A DNA stretch of 64,000 nucleotides from Craterostigma plantagineum (Eukaryota > Streptophyta > Magnoliopsida > Lamiales > Linderniaceae): positions 62,001-126,000 of the forward strand of contig JAPQWV010001076.1 of NCBI GenBank assembly GCA_027422505.1, written 5' to 3'. Position 1 is the first letter of the stretch; the number at the start of each line of letters is the position of its first letter. Below, one piece after another: positions 11,562-22,544 of the stretch. The translations under genes and the position numbers were made by a program. The notes beneath the pieces are model-generated. The model worked only from the letters and a program-made list of their open reading frames with translations. It had not been told where the DNA came from and did not search any database.

Positions 11562-11577
11562 TCTTTTATGTTTCAGA
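11562..11577 (+). promoter_or_regulatory. Splice-acceptor-like site directly before the extra ORF
   Basis: TATCTTTTATGTTTCAG, T-rich and ending in CAG, abuts the ATG at 11578. An ORF this far downstream of pol would need its own message; splicing from an upstream donor is one way. The donor is not identified. Confidence 0.45.
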
Positions 11578-12377
11578 TGGATCGCTATCCATGATATAAT
11601 CACATCTACGACCATAATTTGTACCTGAAGGTCCAGGATACAAATTTTCAACTCGATCTGACCACCTTTTGGTGTCCGGATGATATCATCATATCAATCC
11701 TGCAAGGCCACCCCATCTGGCATGCATTGACGGTCACCGCATCGGTGCCAATGGTCTATCTCCAGCAATTCTGGGGTTGTATACAAGGAGCAGCGGATAA
11801 TGGAGCAATCTCCGTCTCAACCATAATTGGGAGGCGACACTTACATATGGACAAGAACCAGTTCGAGATGATTCTGCTTGCAATACAGTGCAAACTAGAC
11901 CCGCTCCCATCAGACGCAGAAATAATGCATGATTTCATGCAGATGGGATATCAACCGCAGCTCACCAAGCTAGCTCAGGTCCAGAGCAGCGGTATCCCTC
12001 ATCCATGGAAGACACTGCGGCATTCTGAACAAGTGCCTATCGCCCAATCATGGCCGGCTTCGACAAGGGCAATGGCAACATACTACGGATCTTTCACGGA
12101 CTCGCATTATCCAGAAATACGACTTCACGCAGCTGTCTGGAATGACCTTGCAGACCAGATTAGGCAAAAGGAGAATCGGAGATCGAAGAATGTGCCGTAC
12201 GCTCGGTGGTTTAATGTCATCATCCGCCAATATATGGAGATGCACGAGCAGAGCATTCCTCGCCTGCCTCCGGGAGGAAATTATCAACCACCCAAGCTCA
12301 AATTCATTCACAATCACGGCTCACGGACTTGGACCAACCGTCGATGCCGAGGAGACGTATATCGTATGTACTGCTGA
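11578..12377 (+). pseudogene. Sirevirus-type extra ORF, N-terminal domain
   Basis: From the ATG at 11578 one frame is open to 12377 apart from a TGA at 11593. Segments include FWCPDDIIISILQGHP, ALTVTASVPMVYLQQFW, an EIMHDFMQMGY stretch and VPYARWFNVIIRQYMEMH. This pattern (hydrophobic segment, then QFW, then MGY, then PYaRwf..II) matches the extra ORF that follows pol in some Sirevirus-like elements of eudicots, as far as I remember those proteins. It is often called env-like by position, but I see no signal peptide or fusion peptide, so no envelope role should be assumed. Its role is unknown. The frame is lost at a local 34-base repeat near 12350. Confidence 0.6.
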
Positions 12378-14105
12378 CCCCAGAGGAGACGTATACCGTA
12401 TGTACTGCTGGGAGAATCACCCACCGAGGAGATGGTTCGAGGGCCCCCGACAAATTTGGAGTTAGCCCTCCTCAACCACAACAACACCAAAGCCCTGAGG
12501 CCATGATGATTGATGAAGTGGCCCAGGAGCTAGAGCAGGAGCCACCAACTCAGGACGAACAGATTCCTGATATAGATGCCACTTTGATCGATGCTGTGGC
12601 TGCTGAGTTGGAACAATAGGCTCCAACAGAAACGTTTCAAGTGGAAGTGCCCGTACATGTAGGCGTGCTTGAAGAGTCTATCGAGGAGGCTCTTCTACAA
12701 GAAGCACAACCCGAGGTTGAAATGGGGCAAAGCTCGCTTCCACGGGTGACGGATCAGGCTCCTGAGGACATAGATCGTGACCTCACTCCTCACAGAGCTA
12801 CCCCATCCGACACAGAGTCGGATGAGGAGATTAGCCTGATAAGACGGACTCCCAGACGACTCAGTATACAAATGGAGTGCCTCTTCCCCGCCGTCACCAC
12901 CGTACCAGATACCATGCTGACCACTTCCACAAGTGTTGCCGGTACTTCTTCGCTCAATCTTGAGCCGCAACCACATCTACCGGTGTCTGTCCGCAGGCCC
13001 AAACTGAGCCTGCCATAACACCCATAGAGGAGAATCTTCAGGATTCGACTCGAGGATTGGGTGGAAGTCTCATACAGTCACAACCTCCGGTGACTATGAG
13101 CCAACGTGAGGAGCCGGTGTTTGCAAAAGGGTAGATAACAGGCAACATCAGTCGTCCTGGTACATCCAAGGAGGCGTCTGCACCATTTGTGACGAACGAG
13201 CAATTCCAAGCCGCTCTCCCCGCTGCTGTTCAATCGCTTGAAGACAAAATAATGGAGAGAGTTCTTACTGCCATATAGACACCGGGAAAGCACCTGTCTC
13301 CGAAGGCACCTCGTCACAACCCAACCTCACACCTCCACAACCCACACCCACCGACCCTCTACATAATTAATCCATCCTCATCAACCCATATACCATCCCA
13401 ATCACCGAGCTCCATGACATCCTTCTAGCCCGCCTCATCGGTCTTACCATCCGGTCGCCTCAGGAGGAGTCACTCTATAGGCGACTGATAGACCATCCTG
13501 AGCCACCTGCCCAAACATGCTGCGGCCAAAGCTTTCTCTCAAGATGCCGACATGACAATCCTGACGATCAGGATCCACATGAGGGGGAAGAGGCCACGAA
13601 CATCTACGAGTGGCCAAGGACAAGGCTCCGGTGCGACACAAACAAGCGCTGGAGAAGGTGAAACCCAAACCCAAACACAAACCACCCACACCATGCATCG
13701 CTTACCACCACTCTAACCCATATCGACCCACCAACCTTTCACCTCCGGACGCCTCCGCCCACACCACCGACACTGACAAGCTCGTTGCTTCCAGAAGAAG
13801 AAGCAAGTGCGGCCATGCTCGTAGCTCTGGCACAAACCCAAGCTACTCCCTCAACAGCTCCAGAACAACCGGGCCCTTCAGGGCACGGCGTCAACCCACA
13901 TGAACATCTCGACAAATTCATATTTGAAGAACAGTGGGCGACCCATTATATGCCAGAGGAGCATCAAGTACAACGGCTCAAGGTAGTTCGATAAATTTTG
14001 CAACAAGATTCGGTGGACCTCGTGCTGATACAAGACAACGAAATTTAGGAAGGTGTAGACCACGAACAAGATCCCACAGGGCTTTCAGAGCTGATCACGC
14101 AACGA
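12329..14105 (+). pseudogene. Extra ORF, acidic and Pro/Thr-rich middle
   Basis: 12329-13018 is almost one frame (a single TAG near 12617) and is rich in Glu, Asp, Gln and Pro, with EVAQELEQEPPTQDEQI and a DTESDEEISLIRRTPRR segment. 13019-14105 continues as Pro/Thr/Ser/Gln-rich sequence broken between frames. Low complexity and acidic character suggest a flexible linker between the N-terminal domain and the more ordered C-terminal part at 14106. No catalytic motif is visible. I infer that it belongs to the same large protein because strand, order and composition fit. Confidence 0.45.
12349..12410 (+). repeat. 34-base tandem duplication inside the extra ORF
   Basis: GAGGAGACGTATATCGTATG starts at 12349 and recurs, with one change, at 12383. 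A 28-base stretch is shared at a 34-base offset. Since 34 is not a multiple of three the duplication shifts frame; removing it alone does not join the present upstream and downstream frames, so another indel must exist. Confidence 0.8.
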
Positions 14106-14992
14106 GTGGTTTCGCTCACAGGACAAATGCCAGGGACCGTTCGGATCAACACACGGTGGGAAAATATCCGTGAGAATATTTGGAGGTCACCGGACAGAAT
14201 CAAAAAGCCGAACGAATTTGAGCTGAGAGGGATCTCTCACTGGGATCAGCAGAAGAGGATGACCTACCTCTGGATGCTGACTCAACTAGGACCTGACGTA
14301 AGGCTGGGGATGACTAAAGGACAAGTCAAGAGTCACTGTAAGAGTCTCTCCCCAATTTGCCAGCTTCTCAGCATCTACTGTGCCAAAGGAGGACTTCCAA
14401 CCCCAATATACGTTATTGAGCGAGTGGACAGAACCCGAGAGGAACTAAGAGAGAGCGACCTTCCGTATCTCCCTGCCGACGAAGTATACAATCTCTATCA
14501 GCTGTACGTGGAGAAGTACAAAGGTCCTCAAGGCTTCGTCAAGAAAGAAGGCCTCGAAGGGCTCTATCGGTTCATGATGCGCCAAGTCAAATACTTTGCA
14601 GCGCATGCCTTCAGATGGCTCTGGAGAGAAACATGAAGAAGGTCAACTTGGCCGAACCGCTCAACAAAGGACCTGAGATCGAAGGGCTTCCAAGCAATCA
14701 TGTGCACATCACCTCAGTCCTAGGCATCACCTACCACAATCCAATTGCCAAGAAAAATAGGATGATGCTGAAGACTGAGATTCGTAAGTTTTGCGATGGG
14801 ACGCTCAAGGTTATCAGGAGGAATATCGAGCAGAGGTTGGAAGAAATCAATAGAGATACAATGCTGAGGATCCACAGGTTCGTGAGAGAACAGCCGCTCC
14901 TGATGGAGTTGTTAGACGACATCGAGGAGTGCCTGAAGCTGAGGGAAACGCTCAGAAACTTCGAGTATGCGCCTGGCTTGCGCAGATCGTAA
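14106..14992 (+). pseudogene. Extra ORF, C-terminal part
   Basis: Two overlapping frames (14106-14636 and 14615-14992) form one region. The first contains NIRENIWRSPDRIKKP, GISHWDQQKRMTYLWML and YLPADEVYNLYQLYVEKY. The second is charged and probably helical (EQRLEEINRDTMLRIHRF, LLDDIEECLKLRETL). It ends 42 bases before the polypurine tract at 15034, so it is the last ORF before the 3' LTR. With the two preceding parts the full protein would exceed 1,000 residues. I do not recognise a domain; the assignment rests on position and composition. Confidence 0.45.
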
Positions 14993-15033
14993 TGCCCGAC
15001 GAGGACAAACAGCACGGAAATGCAATCAAGCAC

Positions 15034-15044
15034 AAAGGGGGAGA
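15034..15044 (+). promoter_or_regulatory. Polypurine tract before the LTR at 15046
   Basis: AAAGGGGGAGA followed by T and then TGTAGAGTATA is the standard plus-strand primer and LTR start. It implies that an LTR begins at 15046 and that the internal region lies to the left. Confidence 0.8.
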
Positions 15045-15045
15045 T

Positions 15046-15589
15046 TGTAGAGTATATATTTTAATTGTGCTTGATTTTATTAGTTGTACTTGTAGTTAGG
15101 GGCGTTTTGTATAGTAGTCCTTAGATTAGGACTAGTTTGATATTTATACCAAGTTTGTTTGGTATAAATACATGTAAACAAATTGGGCTGAAGATAGAAA
15201 GTTTTGGAAATTGATCTAAAAGGCTTGCAACTTAATATTTAGAGAGAGAAACAATAGTAACTTTCTCACTCTACTCGAATTCTCTCTCTTGTTCTTCATT
15301 TGAGTTTTTCGATCGAATCTCAATGTCAATCATTATCATCGAATTACTTAGAATTCATGCCTAGGATCATAGAGTTGTTAATCGTAGGACCTAACACTTT
15401 TTTAGGCTAGATATGGAGTCGATAGGTTAATACTAGTAATCAATTTATTCCTCGTGTTCGATACTCGTTTACTCACTTTACTGCATTAAAAACGATAGGT
15501 CCACTGCCTATCGCACGTCGGTGATAGTAATTAAGTATTCGTTCTATATTATCACCTGTCGCACTTGCAAATTATATCAGCACATCACA
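15046..15589 (+). mobile_element. LTR between a copia-like left side and a gypsy-like right side
   Basis: The 544-bp segment starts TGTAGAG and ends CATCACA. TATAAATA at 15163-15170 is a good promoter candidate, and a pyrimidine-rich stretch follows near 15285. Its left side is a polypurine tract, which makes it a 3' LTR; its right side is a tRNA-Asp PBS, which makes it a 5' LTR. It may be one LTR shared after recombination between elements, or two partial LTRs joined, for example near CCTAACA at about 15396. The right border is less certain than the left. Confidence 0.6.
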
Positions 15590-15594
15590 TGTCG

Positions 15595-15612
15595 TGGCGC
15601 CGTTGCCGGGGA
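15595..15612 (+). promoter_or_regulatory. Primer-binding site for tRNA-Asp (Athila/Tat type)
   Basis: TGGCGCCGTTGCCGGGGA is the classical PBS of plant Athila and Tat gypsy elements, complementary to the tRNA-Asp 3' end. It lies 5 bases after the LTR end and 200 bases before an Athila-type gag. Confidence 0.9.
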
Positions 15613-15812
15613 ATAGATTGATATAGGAACACCGTAGTTCGGTACTTTAGCCACTTTTATTTGACGTGCTCTTTGCTTTTTACTTTTTGCGTTATTTGTT
15701 ATTTGCGTTATTTGTTTTCCTATGTCATTATTAGTCTCGTATTATTTTGAAGATTTATTTATTTCCTTGCTAATTTTCAATTTCAGTTCTTGAAGGTACA
15801 ATTCAGCGTTGA

Positions 15813-17255
15813 ATGACCCAAAGCCACCCATCAGGTCCTATCGTTGAAGCAGACCCGGATTTTGAACGAAAGTTACGAAGGCAACTCAAGCACGAATCTG
15901 AAGGAGCTTCCACTAGCTCTCAGGATCATTTAGTCTGCTATTCATAGGACAGTTCGCGAGAGTTGACCCAAAACACTCGTGTACAAGCATCCGTAGATAG
16001 CCCAGACACAGAAGTAAGAATGGTGGACCACAGAGTGCCCGTCCATCACATTCCAGAGAAGGTGCCATCACCACAAGATCTTCTCAAGAATGCCGCGCTA
16101 GGTGGTACTGAGTCGGTGACTGTCATCCCTTCGATCGAGAACAACAACTTCGAGCTGAAGCATTCTTGGCTTCAGATGATTTTCCAGACGGCCCAGTTTG
16201 AGGGAAATCCAGATGACGATCCCTACTCACATCTGAAGGCCTTTCTGACGGTGATCGACACCATCAAGATCAATGGTGTCTCGGGCGATGCGATTAGGTT
16301 GATGTTGTTCCCTTCTCGCTCAAGTTCAGGGCAAAGGATTGGTTGGATATGTTGCGCCCAGATCTATCACGACTTGGGAAGAGATGCGAGCCGCCTTCAT
16401 TAACCACTACTTCCTACTATCAAAGGTGCTAAGGTTGAAGATGGAGATCTCCCTTTTCCATCAGAAGGACTCAGAAAACCTCTACGAGGTGGGAGCGATA
16501 CAAGGCTCTACTGAAAAGGTGCCCACAGCACGGGATGTCGAAGGCTGCCCAGATCAACCACATCCATGAGGGGCTCAATGACCAGAATGTCCCTATGTTA
16601 GACGGAGCCGGAGGAGGAGGACTCATGAAGCTCAACGCGGCTGATGCTTGGAATCTGATTGAGCACTACTCGAGGAACAACTTCATGAGGGGCAAACGAG
16701 GATGAAGACGCCAGGAGTGTTCGGGGTGAGCGAGGAGACGGCCACGAATGCCAAATTCGAGGTGCTCCAGCAACAGATCACTGCGACAAACTCCCAGTTG
16801 CAGACAGTCATTGGCGCACTACTCCTGACCCGAAAATCGGGCAGATACAGCCCGTGAATGTCGTTTCCACCACCGCACCGACGCAGCACACGCATACATG
16901 CCATTGTGCGGGATCTGTGGCACAGCCACGAAACATCTGAACGCCAACTTGGGCAATCACTGGAGCACGTAGACTACATGGTGAATTACGAAGGTGGCCA
17001 GCGAAGCTTCCAGCCTCGAGCACATCCCAACTTGGCGTATGGGAATCAGAACCACCAGGGGCAAAGACCGCCAGGATTCAGCCTAGGCCGTTCGTTTCCA
17101 AAATAGGGCGCCACGCAAGTACCAGAACGCAGGAGGATCCGATGATATGAGGGAGATGAAGGACATGATGAAGGCGCTCCTCACGAACTTCAGCAGCACC
17201 ACCGCAGCCCACGAGAGGTGAATGACAAAGATGGAGGAGTACATGGAAGCAAACG
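15813..17255 (+). pseudogene. gag: Ty3/gypsy gag, Athila type
   Basis: Starting at the ATG at 15813, a short N-terminal region is followed by a stop near 15948 and then by the retrotransposon gag core: LKHSWLQMIFQTAQFEG, NPDDDPYSHLKAFLTV, ITTWEEMRAAFINHYF and QINHIHEGLNDQNV. WNLIEHYSRNN and TPGVFGVSEE are typical of Athila gag tails. The frame shifts near 16315 and again near 16490, and more breaks follow. Gag would form the capsid. No protease, reverse transcriptase or integrase of this element follows, because Tork-type copia sequence begins near 17260; that junction has no LTR, so it is a deletion or illegitimate join and not a simple insertion. Confidence 0.75.
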
Positions 17256-17270
17256 ACGTACGTGCCTAGA

Positions 17271-17861
17271 ACTTATCTTCGATAATATTGCAGCTGCGGT
17301 TCTCGAAGAAGAAAGTCTGCGCAATAACAAAGAAGACAAGTTGATAATGTCCCAACAGGCAGATGCATTGACAGTGACGAGGGCAAGATCAGGAGCACGT
17401 GGTCCAAACGTGAGCCGATAAAGGACAAGATCGGGAGAGTCTGGTCCAAGTGGGAGTCAAAAACGGCACAACCTTGTTACGAAAAATAAGAAGGCTATAA
17501 AGTGCTACCACTGTGCCAGAAAGGTCATTTGAAGAAAGATTGTTGGGCTCTAAATAAAAATCCCAATGCCCAAAAAAATACCGCCAACACTACCGACGAT
17601 GGAATTGCCTTGGTGTGTGAAGCCGCAAACATTATCGCTGGAAAGGAAAGATTCAACAACATGTGACTCATGGACTCAGCAGTTACTTTCCGCATGACCT
17701 CTCGAAGGGAATGGTTTCATCAATACGAGCCAACCTTTGGAGGATATGTCTACAGCTGTAATGACCAAGCGCTGAAAATTGTCGCGGTGGGTACGATTCA
17801 AATAACGATGTACGACGGCATGTGCGTACCATCCATGCTGTGCGACATGTGGAGGGCTTGA
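17271..17861 (+). pseudogene. gag: Tork-type copia gag end and protease start
   Basis: AAAVLEEESLRNNKEDKL is the end of a copia gag capsid domain. A basic RARS/RTRS segment and the zinc knuckle CYHCARKGHLKKDCW (about 17502-17546) follow, as in Tnt1/Tork elements. The protease motif, normally DSGA, reads MDSAVTFRM near 17670, so the conserved glycine is lost. Frame changes occur near 17420 and 17510. The 5' LTR and most of gag are missing to the left. Confidence 0.75.
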
Positions 17862-18823
17862 AGAAAAATCTATTGTCCGTGGGGCAACTTGATGATCTTG
17901 GTTTCAAAATTGAATTGGAAAACAAGATCATGAAGGTTTCCAAAGGAAAGTTGGTGGTGATGAAGGGAGAAAATATAGCTGCAAATCTATACATACTAAA
18001 GGGAGAGACTCTGCAAGAGGGGCAGGCATTGCCACGACAAGTGCAAATGAAAAGTCCACGATGACTTGGCACAAGAAACTTGGTCATATGTCTGAACAAG
18101 GCATGAAAATACTTGCGCAAAGGAATCTACTTCCTGGTCTCACGACGGTGACGCTACCATTCTGCGAGCATTGTATTGTGAGCAAGCAGCATCACCTGAA
18201 GTTCTCCGCTTCAAATTTTAGAAGCAAAGAAATTCTAGAATTGATCCACTATGATGTATGGCAAGCACCAGTCAAATCCCTGGGAGGAGCCAACTACTTC
18301 GTATCATTCATTGACGACTACTCCAAGAGATGATGGGTGTACCCAATCAAGAAGAAGGACGATGTGTTTCCTGTCTTCAAAACTTATAAGGCGCGAGTTG
18401 AACTTGAAATCGGCAGAAAAATCAAGTGTCTCCGGTCAGATAATGGAGGAGAATATACTGGCAAAGAATTCACTGAATACTGCAAAGACGTGGGCCTCAG
18501 AAGGCAGTTCACCACGGCTTACACTCCACAACAAAATGGAGTGGCAGAGCGATAGGACCCTATTGGAAAGAACAAGGGCTATGTTGAGAACTGCTGGCCT
18601 GGAAAAGAAGTTATGGGCAGAAGCGGTCTGTACTGCCTGTAATGTGGTGAATTGGGCTCCATCTACTAGAGATGCCAGCACCGATGGAAATTTGGACTGG
18701 TGCACCTGCAGACTATTCAAACCTCCATATATTTGGAAGTTCAACGTACGCGATGTACCACAACCAAGAAACAACGAAGTTGGATCCAAAGTCCAGGAAA
18801 TGCCTATTCTTGGGGTAAACTGA
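17822..18823 (+). pseudogene. pol: Tork-type copia pol: pre-integrase and integrase
   Basis: VEGLKKNLLSVGQLDDLG is the conserved end of the protease region. TWHKKLGHMSEQGMKIL and CEHCIVSKQHHLKF give the GAG-pre-integrase and zinc-binding part. The catalytic triad is recognisable: D in IHYDVW, D in RSDNGGEY and E in NGVAER. Stops at about 18331 (before WVYP) and 18553 break the frame, and 18556-18823 continues with AMLRTAGLEKKLWAEAV in another frame. The enzyme would insert copia DNA; this copy cannot make it. Confidence 0.8.
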
Positions 18824-20679
18824 TGGAAGGGGATCGCTTGTGGGATCTCAATGACCAAAATGTGATTATCAGCACAGATGTTATCTTCTTGGAGGATGGC
18901 GATCAAGAGCAAGTCGAAAATGATAGCAGTTCGAAAGGCGTGGCAAAGACTAAATCGGTGAAACGAAAATTGGAGCAATATAATTCTTCTGAAGCTGAAC
19001 AGGCGCATGAAGAGCTCAACCCAGTCGAATTTGATGTACCGAATCTATGGCGGTCATCACGCGACCGTAGGCCGCTAAGTTGGCACTCTGATTATGAGAT
19101 AGAGAGCAATCTTGCATACTGTTTCTAATGGAGGATGGAGAGCCAACCACTTTCCAAAAAGCACTGAATAATTCAGATGCGAGTCTGTGGATTTCAGCGA
19201 TGCAAGAGGAAATGGAAGCTCTCTACAAAAATAAGACATGGAAATTGGTGCCATTGCCGCAAGGAAGGAAACCCATCGGCAACAAATGGGTGTACAAAAT
19301 CAAACGGAATGGTGATGACCAGGTAGAGCAATACCGTGCTAGACTGGTTGTCAATGGATACGCTCAGAAAGAAGGGATTGACTTCAACGAAATTCTCTCA
19401 CCGGTGGTTCGACTTACAACAATCAGAGTGGTCTTGTCAATGTGTGCTACATTCGACTTGCATTTTGAGTAGCCGGACGTTAAAACGGCCATTCTCCATG
19501 GAGACCTGGATGAAGAAATATGTATGCTTCAACCAGAAGGTTTCAAAGAACAAGGAAAAGAAGATTTGGTTTGCAAATTGATCAAATCTCTCTACAGGCT
19601 CAAACAAGCACCTCGATGCTGGTATAAAAGATTTGACTCCTTCATAATGAGTCTTGGCTACAACAGGCTATACTCAGATCCTTGTGCGTGCATATTTCAA
19701 GAGATTTGGCGATGATGATTTCATCATGTTGCGTCGACGATATGCTGGTAGCAGGACCCAACAAAGGACGTATCGCCAACTTAAAGACTCAACTGGCCAG
19801 TGAATTCAAAATGAAGGACTTGGGACCAGCAAAAAAATCCTTGGTGTGCAGATATCTCGAGTCAGAAGCAAGCGGAAGATTTGGCTTTCCCAGAATAATT
19901 ATTTGAAGAAGATCTTGCGAAGGTTCAACATGCAAGATAGCAAGCCAATATCTACCCCTCTTGCTGCTAATTTCAAGCTATCCTCAGAGATGTGTCCTAC
20001 CAATGAAGACGAGAGGATAGAGATGTCTCATCTACCATATGCATCGGCGGTAGGAAGCTTAATGTTCGCGATGATCTGTACCAGACCAGACATTACTCAT
20101 GCAGTGGGAGTGGTTAGCCGATACATGTCCAATCCTGGTCGGGAGCACTGGAGTGCTGTTAAGAGAATTCTCAGGTATATCAAGGGAACTTCGGATCTTG
20201 CCTTATGTTACGGAGGTACAGATTTCACTGTTTATGGTTTTGTTGATGCAGATTATGCAGGTGAACTTGATAAAAGAAGACCCACAATCCGATATGTGTT
20301 CAATCTTGCTGGCGGTGCCGTAAGCTGGGTTTCAAAACTGGAGTCCATCGTTGTAACGTCAACAACGAAAGCAGAATATGTCGCAGCTACGCAAGCCAGT
20401 AAAGAGGCAATATGGTTGAAGATGCTGCTGGAAGAATTCGGCAACAAACAGGAGAATATTATTCTCTATTGTGACAGCCAGAGTGCGTTGCATCTTGCAA
20501 GGAATCCAGCATATCATTCAAGAACCAAACACATCCATGTCCAATACCACTTTGTTCGTGAACAAGTGGAAGGGGGAACAGTGGACATGCGCAAAGTTCA
20601 CACTGCGGATAATCTGGCAGACTACATGACCAAGGTTATTACCGTGGACAAGTTTATATGGTGTCATCCTGTGGATTGA
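18824..20679 (+). pseudogene. pol: Tork-type copia pol: reverse transcriptase and RNase H
   Basis: RLWDLNDQNVIISTDVIF is the conserved linker before reverse transcriptase. EEMEALYKNKTWKLV, NKWVYKIKRNGDDQVE and SLYRLKQAPRCWYKRF are reverse transcriptase segments. The active site reads CVDD (VDD codons at 19733-19741), with the usual tyrosine changed to cysteine. RNase H follows: VKRILRYIKGTSDLALCY, FVDADYAGELD, STTKAEYVA, YCDSQSALHLARNP, RTKHIHVQYHFVREQV and ADYMTKVI. The stop at 20679 is close to the family's usual end. Breaks occur near 19128, 19472, 19715 and 19850. The last 830 bases are one open frame. Confidence 0.85.
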
Positions 20680-20752
20680 TCGATCATAAGTAACATGCAA
20701 TGGCGAGCTAGAAGAATGGAGTGGAGATCTGATTGGACTTCAATCAAATCTT

Positions 20753-20763
20753 CAAGTGGGAGA
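20753..20763 (+). promoter_or_regulatory. Polypurine tract of the Tork element
   Basis: AAGTGGGAGATTG, the usual Tnt1/Tork form, directly precedes the LTR start TGTCAGCTAATGG at 20765. Confidence 0.85.
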
Positions 20764-20764
20764 T

Positions 20765-21206
20765 TGTCAGCTAATGGTTTACAAAAGCCATTCGAGCCAG
20801 TGGTTTACAAAACCATGTGTGCTCATTGGTTTCTATTATTTAGTATTTAATTATAAATATAATATTACTATTAGTAATAAGGTTTGCTTATAAATAGAGG
20901 CAAACGAAGGCAAAGGAAATCACACCAAAAAGAAAGAAAAGAAGTGAGAGAGAGGAAAGAAAGAAGGAAAAAATAGAGAAAAAAAAGAGGGTTTGTTTGG
21001 CATTTGCTCCAACTATAAAGAGAGATAGTGAGTGTTTTCTCCTTTGTAGATTGAGAGGTTAACCCCTATTTTTACCCCATTAATAAATTTCTACCTCGCC
21101 CGTGGTTTTTTACCCCAAGTCAAAAAGGGGTTTTCCACCTAAATTCCCGTGTTCATTTTATCCTCGCAGTCATTTCCAATATCGTTTCGCTGTCCATTTC
21201 GCAACA
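20765..21206 (+). mobile_element. 3' LTR of the Tork copia element
   Basis: Begins TGTCAGCTAATGG after the polypurine tract. TATAAATA at 20889-20896 is the promoter candidate. Further on CCCGTGGTTTTTTACCCC and GGGGTTTTCCACCTAAAT are sequences common near the 3' end of Tork LTRs. The end is placed at CGCAACA (21206) by the TG...CA rule and may be off by a few bases, because no second LTR copy is present for comparison. Confidence 0.75.
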
Positions 21207-21758
21207 CATATTATTTTGATTTATGATAATTGATTTATTCCATGTGCAATCTCATGTATTGGAAAAGTAATGAAGTTTACATTCAGAGGGAAAATATTAT
21301 ATAACAAGTTTACCCCTATAATTTACAAAATTAATTATTGAGATCCTGTTATACCATTAGTTTTACTACCAACACAATTTACTTTTATGCAATTGCGATC
21401 CCTAATAATTTGTTCAGTAGAACATGTATATTTTCGATTATATTTGATTCATTCATCATAAATAATATATTTATCATATCTAGAGGTAGCAGTTTTATAC
21501 CGGCTAAACCACTAAACCTTAAACCACTAAAATTTCTGGTCCGGTTCGAAAACCTGGTTTTAAAACCTTGGTGTACATAATGTGGTGGGACCCACATTAT
21601 GCTATGCTGACGAGTGCACATTAACATCCGTGTTTACACCGCGTAATTAATTACGTGGATAAGGATTTGATTTAGGAATAAGAACCCTCTCTTGATTTAG
21701 GATAAGGATTTGATTTCTTTTCTTGCATTCACGACCTATTAATTTGTAATAAGACTAA
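21207..21758. other. AT-rich interval with a short hairpin; no gene seen
   Basis: No gene. CATAATGTGG and CCACATTATG at 21576-21601 form a perfect 10-bp stem around six bases. GGATAAGGATTTGATTT occurs twice (about 21657 and 21701). The last five bases, ACTAA, flank the Tat LTR and are the candidate target duplication. Confidence 0.5.
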
Positions 21759-22530
21759 TGTTGGATGAGAATAGAGAACGTCAGCTATGGATGTCGTCGG
21801 AAATTGGATCTACAGCACTAAATGGCAAACGAACTCTTTCCTACCTTAGCTCCGCCGCAGATTTCGCCTGAAGACTTAGAATCAAGGTGAAGGTGGGGGG
21901 TCGCTTGCCCTCTTGCCTAGGTCAAGAGGGTATTTTCCGTATACCAGGTGTAAGGCATGAAGTGTGTAATTAAAAGAGCAGAGTAACGGTATGATAAGTG
22001 AGAAATCGATACCTGTTCTGAGCGTGCTTTGTGATATTTATAAGGCCCTTACTTTGGATGGTTTATGAGCAGTTGTTCCCGTATTTCTCGGATTAGGGCC
22101 TCCGTACTTCCCGCGATGACACGTCCCTTGACCCGTTCTGGGCGGTTATTCCTTGCAAGCCCCGTTATCCTCGCCGTGGGGAGATCGTGCGGTTTCCAGT
22201 CTAGGGGCCGATGTCCCTAAAGGCACGTATACGTCTCGAGGGTCGGTATGCATTCCGAGGAGATCAGCTTCCCTGCCAGTAGTGATTCTGCCATGTATCT
22301 CGGGGGCAAATCCCTCGAGCAACTGGCTCGAGGGTCGGGGAATATTTCGGGGTCTGTAAGGAGTCTCCTGCACGATCCATCCGTTGCTGGGTTCGGGACC
22401 TTTATCCCGAGGGTCAGTTAGTCAGCTCGAGACCGCATTGAGGCAGAGGCCATCCTTGAGGTAGAGTGGTTATGTTAGTTGACGCGGGTCGGTTATTTTG
22501 CCGTGGGGTCGGTAGGACCCGAGGGTAACA
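21759..22530 (-). mobile_element. 3' LTR of a Tat-type gypsy element
   Basis: Read on the minus strand the 772-bp segment begins TGTTACCCTCGGGTCC, directly after a polypurine tract, and ends CATCCAACA. The TATA box TATAAATA is on the minus strand at 22035-22042, and the GCGGCGGAGCTAAGG region near the end is like U5 of Tat LTRs. Orientation agrees with the integrase fragment at 28.7-28.9 kb, so internal sequence lies to the right. No 5' LTR is present in the window. Confidence 0.75.
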
Positions 22531-22533
22531 ATA

Positions 22534-22544
22534 GCCCCCCTTTG
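22534..22544 (-). promoter_or_regulatory. Polypurine tract of the Tat element
   Basis: On the minus strand CAAAGGGGGGCTAT precedes the LTR start TGTTACCC. Its position fixes the LTR border at 22530 and shows that the element runs on the minus strand. Confidence 0.8.

Noticed and set aside
11578..14992. Calling the extra ORF an envelope gene
   Set aside because: No signal peptide, transmembrane or fusion segment is visible; only the position is similar.
18436..19008. 190-codon minus-strand ORF
   Set aside because: It lies opposite to conserved copia integrase and linker sequence; a shadow frame.
21576..21601. The 10-bp hairpin as a MITE
   Set aside because: No target duplication and no terminal repeats longer than the stem; a simple palindrome.
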